DNA from: Rhodanobacteraceae bacterium ZG21-1 | Lineage (GTDB): Bacteria; Pseudomonadota; Gammaproteobacteria; Xanthomonadales; Rhodanobacteraceae | NCBI GenBank assembly: GCA_021390615.1 | Contig: JAJEJU010000025.1 | Location: forward strand, 496,001 to 560,000 | Length of the DNA stretch: 64,000 nt | Reading direction: 5' to 3' | Shown here: piece by piece, positions 9,185 through 17,420 of the stretch | How positions within the stretch are numbered: position 1 is the stretch's first letter | How the letters are laid out: each line of letters starts with the position of its first letter | Made by a program: the position numbers and the translations under genes | The notes under the pieces: generated by a model | Told to the model about the DNA's origin: nothing | What the model saw: the letters and a program-made list of their open reading frames with translations, nothing else | The model's database searches: none

Positions 9185-10069
9185 ATGCGCGCCTTCCGTA
9201 CCCCACTCCTGCTGCTGTCGCTGGCCCTGGCCGGCAGCTTCGGCAGCGTCCAGGCCAAGCAGCCTCCGCTGACGCTCGAGGTCTACAACGCGGGCGCCAA
9301 GGCGATCTTCCCGGTCAGCTCGGTGCTGGTCGAAGGCCAACACGACGCCGTGCTGATCGACGCGCAGTTCGCGCGCAGCGACGCCGAAAAGCTGGTCGAG
9401 AAGATCAAGGCTTCCGGCAAGCACCTGGCCACCATCTACATCAGCCACGGCGATCCCGACTACTACTTCGGCCTGGACGTGCTGCATGCCGCCTTCCCGG
9501 ACGCCAAGATCGTCGCTAGTCGCCCCACGCTGGAACACATCCGTGCCACCGAGCAGGCCAAGCTGGCCTACTGGGGCCCGATCCTGAAGCAGGATGCGCC
9601 GACCGCCATCGTGCTGCCCGAGGCGCTGCACGGTGACACGCTGACCCTGGAAGGCCGCAAGCTGCAGGTGATCGGCCTCGACGGCCCGGCGCCCGAGCGC
9701 AGCTTCGTGTGGATTCCCTCGCTGAAGGCGGTGGTGGGCGGCGTGCTGGTGTTTGGACGTCTGCACGTCTGGATGGCCGACACGCAGACGCCTGCCTCGC
9801 ATGCGCAATGGCTGGCCGCGCTGAGCGGGATCGAACGGCTCGAGCCGACCGAGGTGGTGCCGGGCCATTACCAAGCCGGCGCGCCGTTCGACCTCGGCTC
9901 GGTGCGCTACACCCGCGACTACATCCGCGCCTACGACGCCGAAGCAGCCAAGGCCAAGGACGCCGCCGCGCTGGTCACCGCGATGGAGCGGCGCTACCCG
10001 GAGGCCGGCGAGCGGGCCTCGCTGGAACTCAGCGCCAAGGTCAGCAAGGGCGAAATGAAGTGGCCTTGA
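9185..10069 (+). CDS. Secreted metallo-beta-lactamase-fold protein with altered metal motif
   Basis: The product is 294 aa from the ATG at 9185, which puts a signal peptide (about residues 1-24) at the N-terminus; an upstream ATG at 9152 would add 11 residues. The alphabeta-betaalpha fold is recognisable: 'VLVEGQHDAVLIDAQF', then a TIYISHGDPDYYFGLDVL segment and 'VVPGHYQAG' (His228). The family's metal motif is HxHxDH, but here it reads His88-x-Asp90-x-Asp92-Tyr93, so two usual ligands are replaced. The protein may bind one metal, a different metal, or none. It is controlled, by inference, by the divergent LysR gene, and is 66 bp ahead of the NAD(P)-binding gene at 10136. Confidence 0.82.
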   Translation: MRAFRTPLLLLSLALAGSFGSVQAKQPPLTLEVYNAGAKAIFPVSSVLVEGQHDAVLIDAQFARSDAEKLVEKIKASGKHLATIYISHGDPDYYFGLDVLHAAFPDAKIVASRPTLEHIRATEQAKLAYWGPILKQDAPTAIVLPEALHGDTLTLEGRKLQVIGLDGPAPERSFVWIPSLKAVVGGVLVFGRLHVWMADTQTPASHAQWLAALSGIERLEPTEVVPGHYQAGAPFDLGSVRYTRDYIRAYDAEAAKAKDAAALVTAMERRYPEAGERASLELSAKVSKGEMKWP

Positions 10070-10135
10070 GCCGCTCCCGCCCGCTCATCCCCTGAACGTC
10101 CACCCCTAAACACTCATCGATCTCTGGAGATCCCC

Positions 10136-10777
10136 ATGAAAATCGCCCTGTTCGGCGCCACCGGCCATCTCGGCCAAGGCATCCTCGACGAAGCGCTGGC
10201 GCGCGGCTACGACGTCATCGCGGTGGTGCGCGACCCCGCCCGGCTCGAGCGTCGGCACGACAAGCTGCACGTGGTCACCGGCGATGTCGCCAAGCCCGAC
10301 ACCTGGCTGGATGCGGTACGCGGCAGCGACGCCGTGGTGGCCAGCCTGTCGGCCCGCCGCGACGGCGACCTCGCCAGCGTCCCGGGCAACGCCCGTGTGC
10401 TGCTCGACGCCCTGCCCAAGGCCGGCGTGAAGCGCCTGCTGTGGGTGGGCGGCGCCGGCAGCCTGCAGACCGCGCCCGGCGTGCGCGTGCTGGACGACCC
10501 GAACTTCCCGGCTGCGTGGAAGCCCGAGGCCGAAGCGCAGGGCAAGGCGCTGGAGGTGTTCCGCGCCAGCCAGGCCGACATCGACTGGACCTATATCAGC
10601 CCTGCCGCCCTGATCGAACCCGGCGAGCGCAACGGCAAGTATCGCGTCGGCGGCGAGCAGTTGCTCGTCGATGCTGCCGGCCACAGCCGCATCACCATTC
10701 CCGATTACGCCGTCGCCCTGCTCGATCGCATCGAGAAGCACGACGCCCTGCGCCAGCGCATCACCGTCGCGTACTGA
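10136..10777 (+). CDS. NAD(P)-binding atypical SDR, NmrA/YwnB type
   Basis: The product is 213 aa behind a TGGAGA ribosome site. It starts with a Rossmann fold, glycine motif GATGHLG at residues 7-13, followed by 'GYDVIAVVRDPARL' for cofactor choice and 'SDAVVASLSA'. The C-terminal part has 'DWTYISPAALIEPGERNGKYRVGG', typical of the NAD(P)H-binding DUF2867/NmrA-like group. The canonical SDR YxxxK catalytic pair is absent, as expected for this group, which often has redox-sensing or reductase roles. It probably shares a transcript with the MBL-fold gene upstream. Confidence 0.85.
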   Translation: MKIALFGATGHLGQGILDEALARGYDVIAVVRDPARLERRHDKLHVVTGDVAKPDTWLDAVRGSDAVVASLSARRDGDLASVPGNARVLLDALPKAGVKRLLWVGGAGSLQTAPGVRVLDDPNFPAAWKPEAEAQGKALEVFRASQADIDWTYISPAALIEPGERNGKYRVGGEQLLVDAAGHSRITIPDYAVALLDRIEKHDALRQRITVAY

Positions 10778-11020
10778 GCGCGACGCTGCTGCAGCACCGC
10801 GGCGGGACTCCTCGCCACGGTGTTACAGCAAGCCATCCATGCCACCGTTGCATCGCCCTGCATGGCATCAGGGGCGGTCGGCCCGGCACCGGACTTGTCC
10901 AGCAGTGCTCAGCCGAAACCAGACCTCGCCGGATCGAGGCGCATGAGGCCTGCTTCGCGGCGAAAGCCATTCCGCCCGGCGCTCGCCGGCCGCATCACGC
11001 TCCCTGCGCAAGCGACAGGT

Positions 11021-11599
11021 TCAATGATGATCGGCGCTGCTGGCCGCAGCGGCCGGCATGGCGTGATCGTGATCCATCGGCCCCATGTCGTCGTCCGGCG
11101 GGGCCTTGGCGACGATGTCGCGGTATTGCGCGGGAGTCAGCGTCGGTAGCTTGCGCAGGAAGGCCACCATGCTCCAGATCGTGGCGTCGTCGTGGCTGCT
11201 GCCCCAGGCCGGCATCGCGCTCATCTTGATGCCGTGCTTGATCACCCAGAACGCGGCGCGCGGGTCCACCGCCTGCCGCGTCAGGTCGGGCGGCTGCGGA
11301 TAGAGTCCGGGCCGGATCTCCGAATCGTCCATCCCCGGCGCCAGATGGCAGCCGGTGCACATCGCCGCATATTGGCCCGCGCCCTTGAGGATCACTGCCG
11401 GATCGTCGAGATCGTGCGGCAGCTCGATGGCCGCCGCGCGATGCGCGATCGAGCGTTCGCGCAAAGTCTGCAGCAGGGCCAGCACCGGTCGCGTATGCGG
11501 CTGGTCGGCGCCGATGTCGTACCAGCCCGACTCCACCCAGACGGCGACCGCGAGGCCGCCGAGCAGGATCAAGGTCAACAGGATCTTCAGTGTTTTCAT
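11021..11599 (-). CDS. Membrane-anchored c-type cytochrome of the copper operon
   Basis: The product is 192 aa with an N-terminal hydrophobic segment (residues 4-22) that serves as an anchor or signal peptide. One haem-binding motif CTGCH occurs at residues 81-85, and Met129 in 'AMPAWG' is the likely axial ligand, so it is a class I mono-haem cytochrome. The C-terminus is acidic and rich in His and Met ('DDDMGPMDHDHAMP', then 'SADHH'), suited to binding copper. It is the last gene of the copL-copA-copB operon, 19 bp after copB. It may supply or accept electrons for the CopA oxidase or other periplasmic copper chemistry; that role is inferred. Confidence 0.85.
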   Translation of the reverse strand: MKTLKILLTLILLGGLAVAVWVESGWYDIGADQPHTRPVLALLQTLRERSIAHRAAAIELPHDLDDPAVILKGAGQYAAMCTGCHLAPGMDDSEIRPGLYPQPPDLTRQAVDPRAAFWVIKHGIKMSAMPAWGSSHDDATIWSMVAFLRKLPTLTPAQYRDIVAKAPPDDDMGPMDHDHAMPAAAASSADHH

Positions 11600-11618
11600 C
11601 GTTGGATTCCGTGATCGG

Positions 11619-13073
11619 TCAAAACCAGAAACGCACGCCGGCCAGCCAGTTGAGCTGGTGCACGGGTTCGTCGCGTCGCATGAACGGCCAGGACGTGCCG
11701 CCCTGGCGATAGCCCCAGTTCACGCCGAGATAGGGCGCGAAGCGGCGGCTGAATTCGTAGCGCAGGCGCAGGCCCAAGGCCGCATCGGACAGGCCAGCGC
11801 GCTGTTGGCGCAGCGGGTCGGCCTTGCCGTACAGATTCAGCTCGAGATCCGGCGTAAGCACCAGCTTCTGCGTGAAGCGCAGGTCGTAGCTGGCCTCCAG
11901 CCGTGCTGCCGTGCGTCCCTGCGATCCGACATAAAACGTAGCGTCCAGATCGAACCAGTACGGCGCCAGCCCCTGCACGCCGAGGGCCGCCCACTGCCGC
12001 CCGTGATCCTGGCCGATGTCGTCGCGCACGCCCAGCCGCCAGTCCCAGAAGCTCGCGAAGGCGTGGCTCCACAGCAGCTCGGCGCGGCCATCCTGGGTGC
12101 CGCGCGGGGTGAGCTCGCCTTCGCCGCGCAGCCACAGCTTGTCGATATCGCCGCCCCACCAGGCATCGGCCTCCCACGCCGTAGCCGGCTCGCCGTCGTC
12201 GCCGCTGCGCCGCTCGAGACGATCGAACAACAGCATGCCGCGCGTGGCCTGATCGTCCATCTGCATCACGGCGACCATCTGCGCCGGCGACATGGTCGCC
12301 ATCACCTGCTGCGGCGCGGCTGGCGCCACGTGATCGTTGGGCGGAAGCTCGGCAACTGCGACAGCCTGGTCCGAAGCCGCGTTGGTCTGCGCAGCGCTGG
12401 CGGCATGCTGATGATGATCCATGGCGTCATGGGCGCCAGCTGGCTGACTCGCCCCTGGCTTAGCAGGCGACGACATGTCCATGCCTGCCATATCGTCCAT
12501 CGGCGGCATGGCATGGCTGGCATCTCCGTGCGCCATACCCGGCATGGCGGCACTGCTCGCGGACGTCGGCGCAGCATGCTCAGTCGTCTGACTCGCTGCC
12601 GGTCGAGCAGACGTCGACATATCCATGCCCGGCATATTGTCCATTGGCGGCATCGTCTCACTGGCATTTCCGTGCATCGTGCCTGGCATGACCGTGCCGC
12701 CCGCGGATGCCGACGCACTCTCGGTGGCAACGCTCGACGCGGCATGTCCATCCACCGGGTTAGCGGTCGATCGAGCCGACGGCGACATGTCCATGCCCGG
12801 CATACCCTCCATCGGCGGCGCGGCGCGACTTGCATCGCCGTGTGCCATGCCTGGCATGGCAGCGCTGCTCGCGGATGCTGGCGCGCTGCCGTCGATGGCA
12901 CTTGATGCGGCGGCGGCGATTGCATCCTGCGCCGCGGGCAGCGCATCGAGACACGGCGAAACCGCGCTGATCGCCACAAAGACTCCCATCGCGCGAATCG
13001 CCATCCAACCATTCAGACGGCTCTTTCGCGTCGACGCCATGAAATGGTGCCTCGGCAAATCGCGCGCGCTCAT
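11619..13073 (-). CDS. copB: Copper resistance protein B (outer membrane) with Met-rich repeats
   Basis: The product is 484 aa from the ATG at 13073, which overlaps the copA stop as ATGA; an ATG at 13040 also has a ribosome site and would give 473 aa. A hydrophobic signal region lies at about residues 24-48. Residues 73-205 hold three Met/His/Asp-rich repeats of the MPGMxHGxAS...MPGMDMS kind. Residues 276-484 are the CopB/PcoB beta-barrel domain (family PF05275), ending in Phe as outer-membrane proteins do ('VRFWF'). CopB acts with periplasmic CopA to bind or sequester copper. The order copL-copA-copB is that of Xanthomonas resistance operons. Confidence 0.9.
   Translation of the reverse strand: MSARDLPRHHFMASTRKSRLNGWMAIRAMGVFVAISAVSPCLDALPAAQDAIAAAASSAIDGSAPASASSAAMPGMAHGDASRAAPPMEGMPGMDMSPSARSTANPVDGHAASSVATESASASAGGTVMPGTMHGNASETMPPMDNMPGMDMSTSARPAASQTTEHAAPTSASSAAMPGMAHGDASHAMPPMDDMAGMDMSSPAKPGASQPAGAHDAMDHHQHAASAAQTNAASDQAVAVAELPPNDHVAPAAPQQVMATMSPAQMVAVMQMDDQATRGMLLFDRLERRSGDDGEPATAWEADAWWGGDIDKLWLRGEGELTPRGTQDGRAELLWSHAFASFWDWRLGVRDDIGQDHGRQWAALGVQGLAPYWFDLDATFYVGSQGRTAARLEASYDLRFTQKLVLTPDLELNLYGKADPLRQQRAGLSDAALGLRLRYEFSRRFAPYLGVNWGYRQGGTSWPFMRRDEPVHQLNWLAGVRFWF
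12462..12860 (-). repeat. Three diverged tandem Met-rich repeats inside copB
   Basis: Three copies of about 48-56 codons begin at CopB residues 73, 129 and 177. Each contains an MPGMAHGDAS-like block, then an 'MPPMD.M.GMDMS' block and a variable Ala/Ser/Thr linker. The copies differ at many positions, so they are old or under drift. They probably bind Cu(I) through Met and Cu(II) through His and Asp. Confidence 0.8.
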
Positions 13074-14812
13074 GCCACCACCACCTCGCGGAACATGCCC
13101 GCTTCCATGTGGTAGAGCAGATGGCAGTGATAGGCCCAGCGCCCCAGCGCGTCGGCGCTGACCCGGTAGCTGATCCGCTGGGCCGGCTGCACCACCACAG
13201 TGTGCTTGCGCACCTGGAATTCGCCGTTTGGCGATTCCAGCTCGCTCCACATGCCATGCAGGTGGATCGGGTGAGTCATCATGGTGTCGTTGGTCAGCAC
13301 GATGCGCACGTGCTCGCCGTACTTGAGGCGCAGCGGCTCGGCCTGCGAGAACCGCGTGGCGTCGAACGACCACAGATAGCGCTGCATATTGCCGGTGAGG
13401 CGCAGACTGATCTCGCGATCGACACGCGGCGAGATCGGTGCATCCAGCGCGTGCAGATCGGCATAGCTGAGTACGCGCCGGCCGTTGCCGCGCAGGCCCA
13501 CACCGGGATCGTCGAGATTCGTGCGCGGCTGCGCCACGCGCATATCGACCTCGACGCCGGTCGCCGACGGCGCCATGGTCATGCCAGACATGCCCGACAT
13601 ACCTGCCATCGCATCGCCGCCCATATCGTGCGCCATGCCGGGCATGGCCATGGCGTGACCGTGCATGCCGCCGCCCATATCGCCCATCATGTCGCCCATG
13701 CTCAGCAGCGGGCGCGGATCGAGCGGCGGCAGCTCCGCCGTCATGCCAATCCTTGGGGTCAAGGTCGCCCGCGCATAACCGGAGCGGTCCATGCTTTGCG
13801 CGAAGATGGTCCAGGCGCGATCCGCCGGCGGCTGCACGATCACGTCGACCGTCTCGGCGGTGCCGATGCGGAATTCGTCCACGCTGACCGGCTCGATGTC
13901 CTGGCCATCAGCGGCGACCACGGTCATCTTCAGGCCAGGGATGCGCACGTCGAAAAAACTCATCGAGGCGCCGTTGATGAAGCGCAGGCGCACCCGCTCG
14001 CCGGCTGCGAACAGGCCGCTCCAGTTGCCCGCCGGCGTGGTGCCGTTGACCAGATAGGTGTAGGCAGCGGCAGAGACGTCGGACAGGTCGGTCGGGTCCA
14101 TGCGCATCTGCTGCCACATGCGCCGCTCGGCCAGCGCCGCCGCGACGCCGCGCCGGCCGGCGTCGCGCAGGAAATCTCCCGCCACCGGCTCGCCGGTGTT
14201 GTAGTAATCGGACTGCTTCTTCAGGTTGGCGTAGACGCGTTCGGGGTCGGTGTCGCTCCAGTCGCTGAGCAACAGCACGTAGTCGCGCTCGGCCGGATGG
14301 CGCTCGCCGCGTCGCGGCTCGATCACGATCGGGCCATACAGGCCGGTCTGCTCCTGGAAGCGCGAATGGCTGTGGTACCAGTAGGTGCCGGCCTGATTCA
14401 CCTGGAAGCGGTACAGGTATTCGCCACCGGGCGGGATGCCGTCGAAGCTCAGACCCGGCACGCCGTCCATGTCCGCCGGCAGCACCATGCCGTGCCAGTG
14501 GATCGAGCTGGTCGCCGCCAGGCGGTTGCGCACGCGCAGGGTCACCGTATCGCCTTGCCGCCAGCGCAGCAGCGGCGCCGGCAGCTGCCCGTTGACCACG
14601 GTGGCGATGCGCCGGCGGCCGGTGAAGTCGACCGGCAATTCGCCGATCGACAGCTCGAAATGGTCGCCGCGCAACTCGGCGCGGGCTGCGGTCGCCTGCG
14701 CATGCAATGCCCGGCCGCGCAGACCGAGGGCAGCAGCGACGCCGCCCAGCGCCAGCCCCTGCACGAAACGCCGGCGCGGCAGCTGGATGCCGCACGGATC
14801 TTGCCTGTTCAT
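13070..14812 (-). CDS. copA: Periplasmic multicopper oxidase CopA
   Basis: The product is 580 aa, the usual CopA/PcoA size. It opens with a twin-arginine signal (RRRFVQG at residues 13-19), so it is exported folded. Copper ligands are present in four blocks: HWH at 105-107, HSH at 147-149, the 'HPIHLHGMW' block, and HCHLLYH at 562-568 with axial Met573. A Met-rich loop ('MGDMMGDMGGGMHGHAMAMPGM' and following) lies in the middle, as in copper-resistance oxidases. The enzyme oxidises Cu(I) and/or binds copper in the periplasm. It is followed by copB with an ATGA overlap and preceded by copL, 76 bp away. Confidence 0.95.
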   Translation of the reverse strand: MNRQDPCGIQLPRRRFVQGLALGGVAAALGLRGRALHAQATAARAELRGDHFELSIGELPVDFTGRRRIATVVNGQLPAPLLRWRQGDTVTLRVRNRLAATSSIHWHGMVLPADMDGVPGLSFDGIPPGGEYLYRFQVNQAGTYWYHSHSRFQEQTGLYGPIVIEPRRGERHPAERDYVLLLSDWSDTDPERVYANLKKQSDYYNTGEPVAGDFLRDAGRRGVAAALAERRMWQQMRMDPTDLSDVSAAAYTYLVNGTTPAGNWSGLFAAGERVRLRFINGASMSFFDVRIPGLKMTVVAADGQDIEPVSVDEFRIGTAETVDVIVQPPADRAWTIFAQSMDRSGYARATLTPRIGMTAELPPLDPRPLLSMGDMMGDMGGGMHGHAMAMPGMAHDMGGDAMAGMSGMSGMTMAPSATGVEVDMRVAQPRTNLDDPGVGLRGNGRRVLSYADLHALDAPISPRVDREISLRLTGNMQRYLWSFDATRFSQAEPLRLKYGEHVRIVLTNDTMMTHPIHLHGMWSELESPNGEFQVRKHTVVVQPAQRISYRVSADALGRWAYHCHLLYHMEAGMFREVVVA

Positions 14813-14888
14813 GGATGTGTCCTGCCTGGATGCGCGCGCACGGGCGCGCGATGCGGCCGCACGCGGCGGCCGGCCTCTTCACGGAGGA

Positions 14889-15248
14889 TCAGGCGGCAGG
14901 TGGCCGCAGTGGCGGCGGCTGGCCGGGCTGCGGTGCCGTCTTCGCCTGCAGCATCCAGACAGCTCTTGCCGACGGCGCGACCTGGGCGGTCGCACCGCAT
15001 GACGGCAGGACCAGGGTGGCCTGCACGCAGCCGCAGGTGCAGTGCGCCGCATGGTGATGCACCGGCTGGCCGTGATCGCCATGCATGTGCGCCATGTCGT
15101 GCATGGACATGCCTGCCATCGGAGCGGCCTGCTCGGCACAGCAATCCACGCCGGCCCAGGCCAGGCTGCCCATCGACAGCCAGGCGCAGCAGGCCAGCGC
15201 GAACAGCACGCGGCAACGGCGCAGGCGATGGAACAGGAAGCGGAACAT
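14889..15248 (-). CDS. copL: CopL-family metal-binding regulatory protein (likely)
   Basis: The product is 119 aa. Residues 1-32 look like a signal peptide with two extra cysteines. The mature part is rich in His, Met and Cys: 'VDCCAEQ', 'MSMHDMAHMHGDHG', 'HHHAAHCTCGCVQA', and it ends in 'PPLRPPAA'. The CxCxCV block and the Pro-rich end fit the CopL family, which in Xanthomonas sits directly upstream of copAB and is needed for copper-induced expression. The position here is the same. Assignment rests on composition, motif and place, since such small proteins diverge fast. Confidence 0.7.
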   Translation of the reverse strand: MFRFLFHRLRRCRVLFALACCAWLSMGSLAWAGVDCCAEQAAPMAGMSMHDMAHMHGDHGQPVHHHAAHCTCGCVQATLVLPSCGATAQVAPSARAVWMLQAKTAPQPGQPPPLRPPAA

Positions 15249-15420
15249 GCGCCGAGCCTACGCAAGAACGCTGCGCCTGCCAACTCTGGAGCAGGCTCCA
15301 TCAGGGCTGCGCGACGACGATGCGCCGCCCTGCCTCGTCGCTGCCCGGCGATGGCCTCACGGTCATCCGCCCGCCGACACGCGGAACGGCAGGCCGGCAC
15401 GGATCATGGCAGTGCGCACT

Positions 15421-15426
15421 TATACT
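15421..15426 (+). promoter_or_regulatory. Candidate -10 box for rlmJ
   Basis: TATACT lies 25 bp before the rlmJ start codon, matching the sigma-70 -10 consensus at five of six positions. No good -35 box is seen at 16-18 bp upstream. A leader of about 18 nt would result. Confidence 0.4.
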
Positions 15427-15451
15427 GGACTCCCCTCGCGCGACGACCGCC

Positions 15452-16363
15452 ATGAACTACCGCCACGCCTACCATGCCGGCAACTTCGCCGATGTGCTCA
15501 AGCACACCGTGCTGTTCGCGCTGTTGGAGGCGCTGCAGGCCAAGCCCGCGCCCTATTGTTTCGTCGACACCCATGCCGGCAGCGGCAGCTATGCGCTGGA
15601 CAGTGTCGAGGCCGGCAAGACCGGCGAATACCGCGATGGCATCGGGCGACTGCTGTCGCTGGTGCCGCTGCCTCAGGATGCCGCCATCGACACCCCACTG
15701 CCGCCGCTGCTGCGGCGCTGGCTCGACATGCTGCTCGCGCTGCCCGGCAACGACGGCCAGCTGCGCCGCTATCCGGGCTCGCCGCTGCTGGCCGCGCAGA
15801 TGATGCGCGCCGACGATGCCGCACAGCTGTGCGAACTGCATGAAGAAGAAGCCGCGCGGCTGCGCAGCCTGTTCCATCACGATGCCCGCGTGCACGTGCA
15901 TCACCGCGACGGCTACGAGGCGTTGAAGGCGCTGCTGCCGCCCCGCCAGAAGCGCGGGCTGGTGCTGATCGATCCGCCGTACGAGGCGCAGGAAGGCGAG
16001 TACCAGGCGATCCAGGCCGCCCTGAAGCTGGCCCTGCAGCGCTGGCCAGGCGCCATCTATGCAGTGTGGTATCCGATCAAGCTGCGCAGCCAGGTGCAGC
16101 CCTTCCTGCGCTGGCTGGGCAAGTGCGAGGCCAAGCGCGTGCTGCGCGCCGAACTGCTGGTGCACCCCGACGACTCGCCGCTGCGCCTGAACGGCTCGGG
16201 CATGGCCGTGCTGAATGCGCCCTGGCAGCTCGACCAGGCCTTGCGCGAACCGCTGCGCGCGATGGCCCAGCGGCTGTCGCAGCAGACTCCGGCCGAGTGG
16301 CGCCTGGACTGGCTGCGGGAAGAAGGGGCAGCGCCGCCGACACCGCCTTCACGCCGCGCGTAA
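15452..16363 (+). CDS. rlmJ: 23S rRNA (adenine(2030)-N6)-methyltransferase RlmJ
   Basis: The product is 303 aa from the ATG at 15452; the open frame extends far upstream only as antisense to copA. The N-terminus 'MNYRHAYHAGNFADVLKH' is the hallmark of RlmJ (YhiR/ComJ). The SAM-binding segment 'FVDTHAGSGSY' follows. The N6-adenine methylation motif DPPY is at residues 174-177 ('VLIDPPYEAQEGEY'). The enzyme methylates A2030 of 23S rRNA in the cytoplasm. It stands alone, divergent from the copper operon. Confidence 0.95.
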   Translation: MNYRHAYHAGNFADVLKHTVLFALLEALQAKPAPYCFVDTHAGSGSYALDSVEAGKTGEYRDGIGRLLSLVPLPQDAAIDTPLPPLLRRWLDMLLALPGNDGQLRRYPGSPLLAAQMMRADDAAQLCELHEEEAARLRSLFHHDARVHVHHRDGYEALKALLPPRQKRGLVLIDPPYEAQEGEYQAIQAALKLALQRWPGAIYAVWYPIKLRSQVQPFLRWLGKCEAKRVLRAELLVHPDDSPLRLNGSGMAVLNAPWQLDQALREPLRAMAQRLSQQTPAEWRLDWLREEGAAPPTPPSRRA

Positions 16364-16446
16364 ATCATCCGTCTTGCACGCGGCGCCCATTCGGTCTGAG
16401 ATAGCCTCCACCAACCTCGCTTCACCCATCCGCCGGAGCCTCGATC

Positions 16447-16950
16447 ATGCGCATCCACCTACGTGCCCTGTCCGTCCTGCTGGCCACGCTCGGCCTGGCG
16501 GCCTGCGCCCCGGCGCCGATCTACACCACGCCGCCGGGCACGCTTGCGGTGACGCCGCAGCAGGTGGCGCAGTCGCCGGAACGCTATGCCAGCAGCCCGG
16601 TGATCTGGGGCGGCGCCATCGTCGAAGTGAGGAACTTCGTCGACCACAGCGAGATCGAGGTGCTGGGCTATCCGCTGGACAGCTCGCAGCGCCCGCGCCT
16701 GAGACAGCCCGGCGGCGGCCGCTTCATCGCGGTGCTGCCCGGCTATGTGGAGTCGCTGAACTATCCGGCCGGCGCGCCGATCACGGTCAGCGGCGCGCTC
16801 GACGGCAGCCGCGCCGGCCAGGTCGGCAATGCAAGCTACGTGTTCCCGCTGGTGAAGGCGGCGCAAACCCATCTATGGACCGCCGCCGAGATGGGCCAAG
16901 GCCATCCGAACGTGCAGTTCGGCGTCGGCGTGGGCGTAGGCATCCGCTGA
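16447..16950 (+). CDS. Slp-family outer membrane lipoprotein
   Basis: The product is 167 aa with a clear lipobox LAAC (Cys20). After it comes 'PAPIYTTPPG', then a Slp/YeaY-like domain with the pattern 'VIWGGAIVEVRNF.....IEVLGYPLDSSQRPR' and 'RFIAVLPGYVESLNYPAGAPITVSG'. Slp proteins are starvation- or acid-inducible lipoproteins of the outer membrane with unknown biochemical role. The C-terminus ends in a Gly/Val-rich 'VGVGVGIR' stretch. It is convergent with the VOC gene at 16954, only 3 bp away. Confidence 0.85.
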   Translation: MRIHLRALSVLLATLGLAACAPAPIYTTPPGTLAVTPQQVAQSPERYASSPVIWGGAIVEVRNFVDHSEIEVLGYPLDSSQRPRLRQPGGGRFIAVLPGYVESLNYPAGAPITVSGALDGSRAGQVGNASYVFPLVKAAQTHLWTAAEMGQGHPNVQFGVGVGVGIR

Positions 16951-16953
16951 TCC

Positions 16954-17352
16954 TCAGTCGCGCTGGAACTGGGCAAACGTGACGAAGTGGCCGCCCGGCT
17001 CGCGATAGCCGATCTCGGTGGCGCCGTAGAAAGTCGCGTGTCGCGGCGCCACGATTTCCTGGCCCTGCAATGCCGCCGCCAGCCGGTCGATGTCGTCGAC
17101 CTCGACGAACAGGCAGCTGCGATCATCCCGCCACGCCATGCTGGCCGCGTGCGGGTCGGCAGCCAGCGAAGCCTTGGTCTGCAGCATCACCTCGATGCCG
17201 CCGCTGACCAGGATCGCGAACGCCGGCCCGTCTTCGCCAGGCACTTCGGTGGTCAGCTCGAAACCGAGACGGTCCCGCCAGAACGCGAGGCTGGGCGCGA
17301 TGGCGTCGACATACAGCACGGGGGTGGCTTTGCGGCAAAGCGCTGAAGTCAT
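16954..17352 (-). CDS. VOC-family (glyoxalase/bleomycin-resistance fold) protein
   Basis: The product is 132 aa from the ATG at 17352, although the frame is open further upstream across the AraC gene. It shows the paired beta-alpha-beta-beta-beta units of VOC proteins: 'PVLYVDAIAPSLAFWRDRLGF' and 'FVEVDDIDRLAAAL', ending 'GYREPGGHFVTFAQ'. Several expected metal ligands are not evident, so it may bind or sequester a small molecule instead of acting as a lyase. It lies 68 bp after the AraC regulator on the same strand and is probably co-transcribed. Confidence 0.85.
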   Translation of the reverse strand: MTSALCRKATPVLYVDAIAPSLAFWRDRLGFELTTEVPGEDGPAFAILVSGGIEVMLQTKASLAADPHAASMAWRDDRSCLFVEVDDIDRLAAALQGQEIVAPRHATFYGATEIGYREPGGHFVTFAQFQRD

Positions 17353-17420
17353 GGCATGTATCCGGGGTTGAGAAGGCGGCAGTCTGCCGCAGGCGCCGAG
17401 GCGGGTCTTGAACGAAGACG

